35,945 nucleotides of DNA from Phoronis australis. Taxonomy: Eukaryota > Phoronida > Phoronidae. Of the stretch, positions 7,951 to 18,428 are shown piece after piece. The position numbers and the translations under genes were made by a program. The stretch covers positions 525,588-561,532 of the forward strand of contig NMRA01000280.1 of NCBI GenBank assembly GCA_002633005.1, written 5' to 3'. Within the stretch, counting starts at the first letter, position 1; each line of letters starts with the position of its first letter. Below the pieces are notes generated by a model that saw only the letters and a program-made list of their open reading frames with translations, made no database searches and was not told the DNA's origin.

Positions 7951-9426
7951 CGAATTCCTAAGTTTCTTTCATTTTTTCCGAAGATTTTTTAAACGCTTCA
8001 CTGTGACTGTTCACGTGGCGGATCACATCCTATATGTATGTACTTGCGCGTTAAGTTGGAAGTTTTCTCTAATAAAAGAAACAGTTTTTAATGTAAAGAT
8101 TTGTTACTTGTAAAGAGATGAAAACAACGGTAATTTTTGCATAGAACTTGTAACATCTCCTGAAAATCGCTAAATAACAACGTTTGATATTGGCGAGGAA
8201 TCGGTGTCTGAGTTGCAGACGATATAATATTATACCGGTATAGAAACTGAAAACTGACAAAACTGTCGTGTAATTAACAGTCCTTTCCAGATGTTACGAT
8301 TGAGACCTGGTTGCATGTTCAGTGGTATTTACACTGCTACAATTGTATTACTTTAAGCTATTTTCCGAAAGTTTGATGATCTAACTGGCTAACGACGTTG
8401 ACCTACCTTATGAAATTCAGTGTCAGAGGTCATTGTTGAAGTAGTACGGAAGGTGAATACGGAAAACATTGTTACATGGCCGTATTTCCTTTGACAGATT
8501 CAACGCGTATGGGATAAAAGGGTGTACATATTCAAGGCGAATACAAGTTATCTATAATTACGTGTCATTATTAAGTTAACATCGATCGGCGATCTGTTGG
8601 GATTACTTCTGACGAGAGCGCTTTTCAAATACAGAATCTAGGCTGTTTTTAGCGAGTGCCGTTGCATATTTGTTTGCGTTCTTTCCAAAAATCCTCATGC
8701 CTGAAATACTATGCACCGAATTTGTTGCTTTCAATGTGTGACGCTATTGTACACGGACGTTCCTTTGTACTATGCCCAGTTGGTTACATTTAATTTAACC
8801 GAAATTACAATGACTGACCGTGTGCATTAAGAACGTAAATGGTAAGCGGTATTCCGTAAATTAATAATCTAAATTTGAAGACCTGCTATGTAGTTCTTTA
8901 CGGTTCATTTACGTAGGGCCCTAAACACACGACTCTGGAAACTTTTGATAACACACACTTGATTCCTTTACACAGATACGCTTTCCGTCCCCGCGTGCAC
9001 GTGCAACGTAGGCACTTAATATATGCATCGACTAAACTGGTTAACCTTTTAAAGCGTCAACAGCAGTAGACCTTTTAAACTCTGTATTCGTGTCGGAAGG
9101 CGTAAACGCTTTGAACGCAAAGTTACTGCGCTTTTGTGAACATGCCGAAAAGTTAACGTTACGGTCGTACAGATTAAATCGCAAAAATAGCTGCGTTTTC
9201 AAAGTGAAAACGTACTGAAATGATCGGGACTTGCCCAATCCGAAATCGTCACTATCAAGAATCAAAGATAGAATGTGAAGAAAAGTTTCACGTCTTGTTA
9301 GTCAAAACTGGTTGCGTTGTCCGCAATTCCAAAATGTTCAGTTGCCGGTCGCCTTCAACTTTCGAGTTAGTGGTGTTTCACAACCAAGTGAACTCGTGAA
9401 CCAGTGACACACACATTAAAACTAGG
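7951..9426. other. Intergenic stretch, nothing recognised
   Basis: AT-rich unique-looking sequence. Short open frames on both strands show no known domain. No RNA gene was found by eye. Confidence 0.35.
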
Positions 9427-9490
9427 TTAAAGGAGAGTGCCACCCGATTTAATTAGTCATTTTACCGTCTTAATCGGTCTAGATCTACAT

Positions 9491-9992
9491 CATGACGGCG
9501 TTTTCCCGTTCAGTGACTTTACCAGACGTTGAGGGTTGTGAGCGTGTGATAATATCTAGCTCATTTTGTTAACTGCCAAGCACCGTCTTTTGTCTGGTAT
9601 GACAACAGTCAGGCTATCTACCAGGCTTGTTTGAACACAGACAATTGGTACGTTCGGAAAGATTAGATTGTCGTAACATCGGTTGTAGTTGGGCAATTCA
9701 AAAACTAAACATGATCACCATTTGACGAGGATTTCAGAAATGCTGTTGCTTTATAGTCAGATATGTTATAACTTAACTTTTATTTTTGACAGCCCAGTCA
9801 GACTGATACGATCTTATTGGAGTTTAGATAGACCAATTATCGAACAAAAGAGAGCTGGTCCTCCAACCATGAATGCCAGACTGGAGTTAATCAGTCGTGT
9901 AAGATATTGGCTACAGGGGTTATCTTCCCAATTTGTTGTTGGACTAGTATAGAACCGAACAAGGTTGGGAGCAACGGGAAAACGCCGTAATG
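9491..9992 (+). mobile_element. Nested MITE, copy 1 (502 bp)
   Basis: It is absent from the corresponding point of the element at 25492. Ends are CATGACGGCGTTTTCCCGTT and the inverted AACGGGAAAACGCCGTAATG, a 16-bp perfect core terminal repeat. Its whole length is an imperfect inverted copy of 10354-10917, which marks the two as independent insertions of one family in opposite orientation. It carries no gene; the open frame near 9689 is fortuitous. Confidence 0.75.
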
Positions 9993-10080
9993 TCGCGTCT
10001 TATATGGTCGACCTTACCTTACCGAGAGGTGTCCCGTTAACCAGCGATGTCAGTGGTTCATCTGCAGAGTAAATGCCACT

Positions 10081-10353
10081 ATGTTGCGGTGCATCGTTCC
10101 CGCTTGTACGAACTATGAAGCTGCGATGAAAGCGAGTATATTGTTTTTTCGACTTCCTCGAGAGCCCGAAAAGCTTAGAAAGAAGCTCACGGTAGTAGAG
10201 AATGAAAAGTACGCTGTTAATAGCAAATATGAGGCCGTGAAACATATTCATGTCTGTGACCGGCATTTCGTCGACAGTAATTTATCTGACGAATGCCGGC
10301 TTTCCAAAGAACTATCCATACGTTTCGTTGCCTGTGCATGTTCACGGCGCTTC
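10081..10353 (+). pseudogene. THAP-domain fragment of the Kolobok-like element
   Basis: From an ATG at 10081, 91 residues show the C2CH zinc-finger layout of THAP domains: CIVPACTN (C-x4-C, residues 4 and 9), a 49-residue spacer containing FFRLPRE, then CDRHF (C59, H62). The family's central Trp is not evident and the distal AVPTIF-like motif is missing. In eukaryotic transposases this finger binds the element's own ends. The frame continues beyond 10353 only by running into the nested MITE, so the natural C-terminus is lost. The homologous segment at 25669-25890 is frameshifted. Confidence 0.65.
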
Positions 10354-10917
10354 CATAACGGCGACATCCCGTTGCTCCCAACTTGTTCGATTCTATTGCC
10401 CAACAACAAGTTGGGAAGTTTACCCCCGTGTATACAATATCTTACACGACTGATTAACTCCATTCTGGCATTTATGGTTGGAGGGCCTGCGCTCTTTTGT
10501 ACGATAATTGCTCTAATCTCCGATCAGATCGTATCTACACTGACTGGGCTGGGCTGATAAAAATGAAAGTTAAGTTATAACATATATGCGAACTTAAACC
10601 AATAGCATTTCTGAATTCCTCGTCAAATGCTGACCATGTTCCGTTTTTGAATCACCAAAATCGCTCAACTACAACAGAAGTTAAGATAATCTACTCTCTG
10701 TCCAAACGGACGCACTGGGTTTGACTGTCTTCATACACGTTCGGTAATAGCGTGCAACCACTTGACGTTTCCTTGAAAGCCTGGGAGATAATTGGCCTGC
10801 TTGTTATCATACGGGACAAAAGACTGAGCTGGGCAGTTAACAAAAGAGCCAGATGTTATCGCACGTTCAGCACCCCTCACGTCTGGAAAAGTTACTGAAC
10901 GACAGAACGCTGTAATG
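10354..10917 (-). mobile_element. Nested MITE, copy 2 (564 bp, inverted)
   Basis: Ends are CATAACGGCGACATCCCGTT and CGCTGTAATG (inverted CATTACAGCG). It breaks the THAP frame at a point that is continuous in the copy at 25492 (GGCGCTTC to CTCTAGTAT). The sequence pairs with 9491-9992 in reverse orientation over essentially its full length, so the ~360 bp between them sits in the loop of a potential 0.5-kb hairpin. Confidence 0.75.
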
Positions 10918-11000
10918 CTCTAGTATCAGTGTATTCCAGTTCGAAATGATAGCCTGTGAAACCTAACGATCCACCAGTGAAGTGTTCGTCGGATGAGTTT

Positions 11001-11892
11001 TGAGTCGTCTAAATCTGGATTGCGAGTTGCCATGTTGCCGTTTATTATTCTGCGTTCTGTTTCAAAATGAATTACTCTCACCCTATCCAATGCTTGCATA
11101 AAATTGAAACAAAGTCTGTCTCATTAGATACAATTTGTTTTGAGAAGCCAACAATGAACAAATCACTGCGTCTTGGTTACCGGCTTTTATAGATGTAATA
11201 AAGGTTATTGCTCGGGCACTGAGGCCGTGTGAGCGCATGCTAATTCAGTGTTTGCTGAGAGAAAGTTGTTGTGAAACAATAACTCAATTCCATATGCTAT
11301 TGTCACATGTTAGGGGAATCTTTATTTAGATATACATGTACAAATACATTATTCAAATCATAGTTACTGGCTGTACAACTTTTGCCCACACGGTTCTGTG
11401 GAAGGGAACCTGCCCTTAGCGGTCCGTAAGTAGATTTTCAGTTTCGTGGCTAATTTACCAAAATAATTACATGCACGTTACTTGTGTGGGTCACTATTAT
11501 AGTCTTTTCGTGACTGGAGGTTTAGTTTCCAACTTAAGCTGGTTTATGTTAGTGATGTCCAGTCGCGGCCGGCCTAACCGGGTTCCGAACCACTGGCTGG
11601 GATAACAAGCATTTTGTGTGTGAACTGAAAATAATCGCAAGTCTAAAAGTACAAGACACAGCTATTTCTCCTATCTGTTTTTTACGGAAAAAATGATGCT
11701 ATTTTTTTCACCAAAAAGACTCAAACTCCCGCGATCGACCATAGTAAATTGGCCTACCAATTTCTCAGTGTAAGCTACGGTACGTTCAAATACCTTTAAA
11801 TCCGTAACAGTGAAATAAAGCAATCCGTTTGTTCAAGAACTCGACGTATCTGTAAGGGTTTTAAATAGAATTTTGATGATTTATTGGTGTAA
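11001..11892. repeat. Left copy of an ~890-bp duplication ending at the n in 11893
   Basis: It begins TGAGTCGTCTAAATCTGG and runs to the n. The right copy (11894-12781) starts with the same bases directly after the n and is about 98-99% identical, with a few substitutions and short indels. A duplication whose inner edges both coincide with the n is the signature of two overlapping, possibly allelic, contigs joined without merging. Confidence 0.85.
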
Positions 11893-11893
11893 N

Positions 11894-12781
11894 TGAGTCG
11901 TCTAAATCTGGATTGCGAGTTGCCATGTTGCCGTTTATTATTCTGCGTTCTGTTTCAAAATGAATTACTCTCACCCTATCCAATGCTTGCATAAAATTGA
12001 AACAAAGTCTGTCTCATTAGATACAATTTGTTTTGAGAAGCCAACAATGAACAAATCACTGCGTCTTGGTTACCGGCTTTTATAGATGTAATAAAGGTAA
12101 TTGCGCGGGCACTGAGGCCGTGTGAGCGCATGCTAATTCAGTGTTTGCTGAGAGAAAGTTGTTGTGAAACAATAACTCAATTTTATATGCTATTGTCACA
12201 TGTTAGGGGAATCTTTATTCAGATATACATGTACAAATACATTATTCAAATCATAGTTACTGGCTGTACAACTTTTGCCCACACGGTTCTGTGGAAGGGA
12301 ACCTGCCCTTAGCGGTCCGTAAGTAGATTTTCAGTTTCGTGGCTAATTTGCCAAAATAATTACATGCACGTTACTTGTGTGGGTCACTATTATAGTCTTT
12401 TCGTGACTGGAGGTTTAGTTTCCAACTTAAGATGGTTTATGTTAGTGATGTCCAGTCGCGGCCGGCCTGACCGGGTTCCGAACCACTGGCTGGGATAACA
12501 AGCATGTGTGTGAACTGAAAATAATCGCAAGTCTAAAAGTACAAGACACAGCTATTTCTCCTATCTGTTTTTTACGGAAAAATGATTCTATTTTTTTCAC
12601 CAAAAAGACTCCAACTCCCGCGATCGACCATAGTAAATTGGCCTACCAGTTTCTCAGTGTAGGCTACGGTACGTTCAAATACCTATAAATCCGTAACAGT
12701 GAAATAAAGCAATCCGTTTGTTCAAGAACTCGACGTATCTGTAAGGGTTTTAAATAGAATTTTGATGATTTATTGGTGTAA
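11894..12781. repeat. Right copy of the ~890-bp duplication at the n
   Basis: See the left copy. This copy continues into the true right end of the Kolobok-like element (terminus at 12993), so the real element is probably near 2.7 kb including its nested MITEs. Confidence 0.85.
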
Positions 12782-13189
12782 AAGGATGAATTCAAGCGAT
12801 AAGATGACACCAGTAAGCGTGTCGTGAAGGACTGAACTGACTGTGTTAGAAACAATTACGTCATTGGTTAATTTCAACACCTCCGTCTGCCGTCAGGTGT
12901 CAGGTAAAACAACTGAACTTGCTGTTATCGAGTGGAACTACTCGATCCAAATTGATACAAGGTAGGTTGTTTTTGGGTGGCATTCTCCTTTAATTTAATT
13001 CACCTTTGCATCGTTACGCAATGCGACAATAATCTGACAACCTATTACGCAACTGAAACTCTAGCCTAAAAATAGCAGCCTACCACCTTAAAGTGTAGTT
13101 TGCAAGGTCCAAGTGTGTTAAATTGCAATAATATCTTCAAGTTATTGCTATTTGGATGTATTTCATTCAAATTATCGTATAATTGTATC

Positions 13190-13199
13190 TTTATTTATT
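13190..13199 (-). terminator. Polyadenylation signals of the P2X7-like gene
   Basis: On the minus strand AATAAATAAAG overlaps the TAA stop at 13198-13200, giving two overlapping AATAAA hexamers at 13199-13194 and 13195-13190. Confidence 0.6.
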
Positions 13200-13537
13200 A
13201 AAAACGAAAGTGAAAAGGCGAAAAGTTGACATTTGACACCGCAACATGGTGTTGGGGAACGCAAACTAGATCATCTCCTATAATGCAGTTTATCGCCATT
13301 ATATCACAGTGCACGACGAACAAAGTCCGTTCAATCTTTTGCAGCCATTCATTTTCCGAAACATCACGATTGATGCATACAGGTTTAAAACTCCCATGCT
13401 CCACAAAACATTTTTTCTTACACATGTCTAAGTTGTCACGCTTCATTTCGTCATCAAGTTTTGCAACAACCTTGTTGACCTCTCGACAGCATACTTTTTC
13501 AACAACTGGGGTTGTCTGAAAGTTGTCACAGGTGCAC
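13198..13537 (-). CDS. P2X7-like intracellular zinc-domain protein, terminal exon
   Basis: The exon starts after a clear acceptor (ATCTTGCAG, ending 13538) with one base of a split codon, then encodes 112 residues and a TAA. The start reads CTCDNFQTTPVVEKVCCREVNK and later FVEHGSFKPVCINRDV. This is the pattern of the P2X7 C-terminal ('ballast') zinc domain found in many invertebrate stand-alone proteins: WCxCGNC, CCRE, a Cys, His, FxPVCLN. Joining TG from the exon at 14837 to its first G creates the expected Trp of DW-CTC. After CINRDV the usual arginine- and tryptophan-rich half (RYxAYRxFxxW) is not recognisable, and the third Cys of CxCxxC is Phe. So it is a truncated or divergent member, possibly decaying. 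Function of the stand-alone family is not established. Confidence 0.6.
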
Positions 13538-13540
13538 CTG

Positions 13541-14836
13541 CAAGATGCCTACATTACTTCAGTAAGTGTCAAAATTTCGAATTGAAAAATTTACTAAGAA
13601 TGCCTCGGCCAAATTTAATTGCGGGGGCTGCATACGACTTCAGTTTTCAAGAAAATTGATTGTTCAAAGTAAACCCCACTTGAGAAGCAACCTGTTTATA
13701 ACAATCAAATGTTTCTAAAAAGAAACTTTGGACCATCACAACCTATTTATTTTTCAAATTGATCATATATAGTACATATATTGACTTTTTATACAAATGA
13801 ACAGTGCCACACCCAAGGCAGTGATAGATCATGCCCGGGGGACATCGTAATGGACATTAATTGTTTGATTTTTAGCTGACCATAAGGCCCTGAATCATTG
13901 ATGGAGGGGACTGTTTTGTAAGTAGTCGTGAGACCTGTTCTCCCAATCTAAAAGCTATTGGCACCCATATACCATTAATCAAACTAGACAATGCCAATGG
14001 GGCTGACCAACTTGAAAAGCAGTGTTGCCACTCAAAGGGTCGCCCATGCTCTAAATATTCCAGTAAACATTTCTTAAAACTTCTCCATATGCTATATGGG
14101 CAACCACCAATCCAATGAGATGCCCTCTAAACTCTAAAGAAACTTTACCAGGCGGTTCCTACCCAAGTCGGCTCGTGCCCACGCCATGTACCATATTTTA
14201 TGTATAAATAATGGCAATGTACGTAGACATGAAATTGTGGTTTCCATTTCAAGCATCTCCATCGCCTTACAAAATAAAACTGTTTTGGAACACATGTGTA
14301 CATTGATATGGGTCCGAGTAGACTTGGTTCTTGAGTACGAAAATGAAGTGACCTGTCCTTTAACCTATACAATTACCCCCCCCCTCCCAGCCCCGAGATG
14401 AGAAAGTCGTCTAAATTATAAAATTGAGATTCTCTCATGCCCTTCTTTACACTTCACAGTCGATTATTCCAAAGTAGCTCTCATTCATTCCCTTGCATAC
14501 ATGTATTCACTCACTAGTAACACCGAGCTCAATCTCAGAGAAGCAGGAGACAATTTTGTGCAATGATCAACTGTCTGCCAGTGAAAGACAGGATTCTCAA
14601 GAGCTTAAACCACTGAGCCACTCTGTCTCAAAATAATCAGAGACCAAACAAGTTTTGAGTGATTTGCTAAAATGCAAAATCCTACAAAATCCTATTTTTA
14701 TCACTGAAACTGGTATTTATCCACGGCTGAAACACGATTCACCAGTGGGGTGAACGGTAAATCACCAACAGAATTTTGAATTAAAAAAACAAGTAATTAT
14801 TCGCGGTTGTAGGATACATATTAATAATATTCTTAC
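13541..14836. other. Probable intron of the P2X7-like gene
   Basis: It lies between the donor at 14836 and the acceptor at 13538 on the minus strand. It is AT-rich with a C-run near 14376. No exon with matching splice sites was recognised. Confidence 0.45.
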
Positions 14837-15125
14837 CAGTCACTAACATCCAATCGCAACTCCTGCGCACCTTCTGCCCTTGGATGTTCACTGGACGAAC
14901 GGTCTGGGGCTGAGTCTTTGACAACCGGAGCAAGGACCGTGAAAGGGATCGAGGGAGAATGGCTCCACTACAGAAAAACTGTGAACAAATTGTTCCTATG
15001 GGATCTGTCACCTCCTCCTCTACGCCCGAAAGATCGGAATCATCTGAAAAGTCCACCTGTCTGTCTCTGTATCTTTCAAAGTATTCCTCATCTACATGTA
15101 CGCTGCTATACTCACTTGGACACAC
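14837..15125 (-). CDS. P2X7-like protein, upstream coding region (exon structure uncertain)
   Basis: From the ATG at 15125 the frame gives an acidic N-terminus, EEYFERYRDRQVDFSDDSDLSGVEEE, of the kind seen before the zinc domain in this family. The region ends at a strong donor (ACTG|GTAAGA, exon end 14837). The frame that splices correctly to the terminal exon is a different one: RAEGAQELRLDVSDW, with the Trp completed across the junction. That frame opens exactly after an acceptor-like TTTTTCTGTAG at 14968. Either a very short intron (44 bases with donor GAG|GTGACA at 15011, or slightly longer with another donor) joins the two frames, or a frameshift has broken the gene. A transcript would decide. 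Confidence 0.45.
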
Positions 15126-15239
15126 ATTGTTTCCGTTGTGTTCCCGTACACCACGTCACAGACGTGTAACGAACGAAAATGGCGCCGTTTCTAATTTCCG
15201 TTACAATTGCGTTACAACACCACGGCACTAAATATGTAA

Positions 15240-15345
15240 ATAACTTTATATAGCGACGTGCAATTCAGTTAATGTTAAGAATATAGCAATTATAATTATA
15301 ATGATAAACAAGAATTTAGACCATTTATTATTGTTGTTCAGATTG
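15240..15345. other. Upstream region of the P2X7-like gene
   Basis: No TATA box is seen near the ATG at 15125. A GGCGCCATTTT block and a TGACGTGG (CRE-like) block lie between the ATG and 15200 on the minus strand. A CpG-bearing TATA-less promoter is plausible but unproven. Confidence 0.25.
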
Positions 15346-15394
15346 GTTTGGACCTTGCAATTTCCTCTTTAAAATGTGGGTCGGCTGACGGCCG

Positions 15395-15540
15395 GCCGGC
15401 AATCAAGAATCGGGGGGAGTCGCCTTACGAGTCGGCAGTGCGGTCGGCTAATGGTCGCCTAACTGAATTAGCCGACCGGTCGGCTATTTTGTCGGCTGAT
15501 CGACGACCTGGGTGGAGCCCTAGCCGACCGGTCGGACAAA
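15395..15540. repeat. GC-rich block of GTCGGCT palindromic repeats
   Basis: GTCGGCT or its complement AGCCGAC recurs about ten times. It includes an 18-bp perfect palindrome TAGCCGACCGGTCGGCTA at 15469-15486 and a shortened copy at 15521-15535. The block stands out from the AT-rich surroundings. It could be a transposon end or a protein-binding cluster; no gene is supported. Confidence 0.55.
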
Positions 15541-16938
15541 CTGAATTCGCGTATGTGCTGTAGGCTACATCTATTCACAAGTGTGATTATCGCAAACGCG
15601 CTATCAAAATTGTAAGCTATTTGGTTGGCTTCTCAGTAGTCGTTTCCCCTGGACGGTGTTCAGCATCTGCATCGTCTTTGTGTACCTGGTTGACAGGGCC
15701 TGAGTTGACAAGTTCCACAGACTGCACCCAGGGAGCACTCGGGCAGCTCTCCTCCGGAAAAGCCAAAAACAAAGTTTTCAGTTGATTGCTGTCAACTTTT
15801 TTGTCATCGGGATGGCGAGGATCGTTAGAATCTCTCTCAAATTCTGAGAAACACTCTTTCCATGCTGAGGTGCATAGACACTTATGGAAGATAACGGTAA
15901 TGGGCTTCGCTTTCAGTGACGAGCCCGCTTATGTGCTCATAGATACACAGCGAGTTCAGTATTAGACGACTGAACAGCTAATTGGCTAAAAAATACCACT
16001 ACTTTCTCAAAATATTGGGTATCAGAAGCTTAGTAAGGTTAAGCCAAACCTTAAAAAATGACCAAATTCGACTTACTTTGGAACACTGTATATCGGAAAT
16101 GGCTGATTAGAATCACTTGAAACATTCAAGCCTGATGCGTCTTGCAATGTTCTCCAATAAATTGTTAGGAATACATCTTAATATACTCCACTTTTGTCTG
16201 AGAAGCTATCAAAAATTAAGACTTTCGTGTTTTTACGAAAAAGCTTAAACGTTGGTAAAACAAAATCGACGATCAGGGTTTTTGAGATTTAAGAGTGATG
16301 CGTATAAAAATCAACAGGTCGAGTCTATACACAAAATCACAGATTTTTTGAGATTTAACACATCAGTTTGGTTTGGTGAGATGTAAAAAAATCTCGTTTT
16401 CCAAGAATTTTCATCCATAATTTCTCTTTTTATTACCCGTATCTCCATTTTGCAACAAAATTGGGCGCCGAAGTAGATATATTTGAATGCATTTTACTAC
16501 CATGAATAGTAAGTTGACAACAAATGAGTTATACTGTTTGAAAGGACTATATTTGAATAATGCAATAGCAGAACTTTCAAAATTCATTTTCAAATATGTA
16601 TGCTTTGATTTTGTGGAACAAAAACGGATATTTTGAAGGTTTTTATTGAAGCCATTTTCCGCAAATTTTGGCACTCTGAAGTAGCCATATTGCATCTTTC
16701 CAAACCATGATCTTATAATATTCTTTCAATCATTCTTAACCTGTTCACAATCTAAAATAGTAGTTTTTGTTTAGAAGCATTACATGAATTGCACTTGGTC
16801 CTATTTGCCTGTACTCAATAGCCTCAACCGCCTATAGAGGGTTCTTGGAAAATGAAATTGGCTTGTAAAAACACGAGGTACATTGTAGCTTGGATCTTAG
16901 AGATTAAGCAGACAGCATTTACCAATTACCATTCCCTG
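15541..16938. other. Intergenic stretch, nothing recognised
   Basis: AT-rich sequence up to the 3' LTR of the Gypsy remnant. A minus-strand frame near 16411-16695 has no recognisable domain. Confidence 0.35.
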
Positions 16939-17078
16939 TGTAGAATTAAGATAAAAGACTTATTAATAAATATATTCCACTAATATTCAATTACAAACAT
17001 AACATTCAAAATCAGAGAGCGTTCTGCTATAACGCGTCATCATGAACGTGCATGATGTTAAATATCGCGTATGCGACA
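16939..17078 (-). repeat. 3' LTR (about 140 bp) with adjoining polypurine tract
   Basis: On the minus strand the purine tract AAGAGGGGAGG (17089-17079) directly precedes TGTCGCATACGCG at 17078. The LTR runs to TTCTACA at 16939, giving TGT...ACA ends. The last ~40 bases match the 5' LTR remnant at 20537-20579 (AAAAGACWTATTAATAAAT in plus-strand reading). A 140-bp LTR is short for Gypsy elements. Confidence 0.7.
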
Positions 17079-17234
17079 CCTCCCCTCTTAACAAAACAAG
17101 AACTAGAGAACTAACGGACTACAACGGTATACAAAACGTCCAAGAGTCTCTAACTAAGTAGAACAAAATCGTTGAAATGCTCAGGGAGTCTAATCTCTCG
17201 CCTAGGACGGGCTGAGGGTTCAACAAGAGGTATG

Positions 17235-17440
17235 ACTTTGTTGTCGCGATTATCAAGTGCTCTAACGGTGTCCCACGTCCCCCTCTGCGGGGTGCTGTAA
17301 CGGAACATCTGCTGAAGGTTTAGCAACAGGCACAGCTTTATTGTCGCGGTTTCTAGATGCTCTAGTCCTTTCCCTCGGCTCCTCTAAGGGATTTTGTAAC
17401 GGGACATCTGACACTGGCTTTATGTGCACCCTATTTTTTG
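17235..17440. repeat. Two-unit direct repeat of about 100 bp in the integrase tail
   Basis: TTGTCGCG with its flanks recurs at 17241 and 17341. The repeat includes the TGTAACGGRACATCTG block near 17296 and 17396. On the minus strand it encodes the linker motif NRDNKxxPxxxPSA twice, at the C-terminal end of the integrase. Confidence 0.55.
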
Positions 17441-18300
17441 GTATTCTTCTCCAGTCTGACTGTCCATGGACCGTGTATGACTTTAATTTCCCCGTCCACA
17501 AATGTCACAACCCCGCGTGACCACTTTTTAGGCCGATCTGAGGGGTTTTTGAGGAATGGCACGGGTTGGCTTTCCTCTAACGGACAGGGATAGCTTCTCG
17601 ACTTGTTCTTCGCGTCAGCATATAGGACTGACCAGCCTGTTCAGACTGTATCCGTCATGTACACGGGAATGCATGGCAAGTCTGTTTTGACTTTCCTGTG
17701 GAACATCAGCTCAAACGGGGAAGGGATGCCCTGGCTGATCGGGGTATCTCGTATTATCAAAAGAATATCGTCTATTGCCAAGTCGTCATTTTCTGACTTT
17801 TCCTTGACTAATTTTATCTTTCCCAACGTTCTCTCGCATCTACCATTCTGCCACTGGGAGTGGGGTGTAGCAGGCATTTGGGTTATGTTATACTGCATAC
17901 TCATTTCCTGGAACATTTCACTCATAGACTGCGTGCCTTGGTCACTAGCAATCTTTGTTGGATATCCGAACTCATTGTATGTCTCTTTTACGTGCTTCAC
18001 GATGCTGGCTGCTTCTTGAGTTTTCAAGTGCCTTATCCAAGTAAAACCTGTGTGATAGTCGACAATGCACGAATATGTCTTCTGCTTGTGATGGAAAACA
18101 TCCAGTCCTAAGATCTGCATGGGCATGGTAGTGGTAACGAGGATGACTGTATTGGCTTTTTGCTTTGGTTGATTTTCCAGACATTCTGGGCAAGTAAAGA
18201 TCATTTGCTTGATCTGTTCCGTCATACCAGGCCAGAAGAACTTTTCTCGGGCTCTCTCCTTGATGTGCTCGATGAAGCCTCTTCAAGAGGTATCCTCTCA
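17262..18300 (-). pseudogene. Gypsy integrase remnant
   Basis: In reading order: a zinc-binding region with HRAHQG, then after a frameshift near 18255-18265 FFWPGM and CPECLENQ (His2-Cys2 finger). The catalytic core shows LGLDVF (first Asp), IASDQGTQS (second Asp) and PHSQWQNGRCERTLGKIK (Glu in CER). An in-frame TGA follows YMTDTV near 17638. Beyond it comes the C-terminal region with WSRGVVTF, and after another shift YTVHGQ...RRIPKNRVHIKP, typical of Gypsy integrase tails. The catalytic triad is intact, but the frame is not, so no active enzyme is expected. Confidence 0.85.
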
Positions 18301-18428
18301 TTATTTGGGGAATAACCATCCTGCATCCTCGGATTAAAACCCCATTCAGCCATGCTAAATCATGTCTGTAATTCCAGTAAGCCATGGTTTGGTCTGGCAT
18401 TTGGTTCTCATGCTCAGGCCACCCTTTT

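Larger units (their letters stand above)
9427..12993 (+). mobile_element. Kolobok-like DNA transposon with THAP segment (copy A)
   Basis: The left end TTAAAGGAGAGTGCCACCC (9427-9445) and right end GGGTGGCATTCTCCTTTAA (12975-12993) are inverted copies with one mismatch, with TTAA at both outer edges. A TTAA target site and a THAP domain together are features of the Kolobok superfamily; P elements also carry THAP but use 8-bp target sites. The copy is non-autonomous: after the THAP segment no catalytic transposase region is visible. Its apparent length is inflated by the duplicated ~890 bp around the n at 11893, and by two nested MITEs (9491-9992 and 10354-10917). Comparison with the 964-bp copy at 25492-26455 shows both inserts are extra. 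Confidence 0.75.

Noticed and set aside
9689-9952. Plus-strand open frame in the left nested MITE as a gene
   Set aside because: It lies wholly within a non-coding MITE whose inverted sister copy has different frames; no domain is recognisable.
10354-10557. C-terminal part of the THAP open frame as genuine protein
   Set aside because: The frame runs into the inverted nested MITE. The corresponding point in the copy at 25492 continues differently, so these residues are not part of the original protein.
17641-18225. An active integrase gene
   Set aside because: The DDE residues are present, but the zinc finger and C-terminal regions are in other frames and an in-frame TGA follows.
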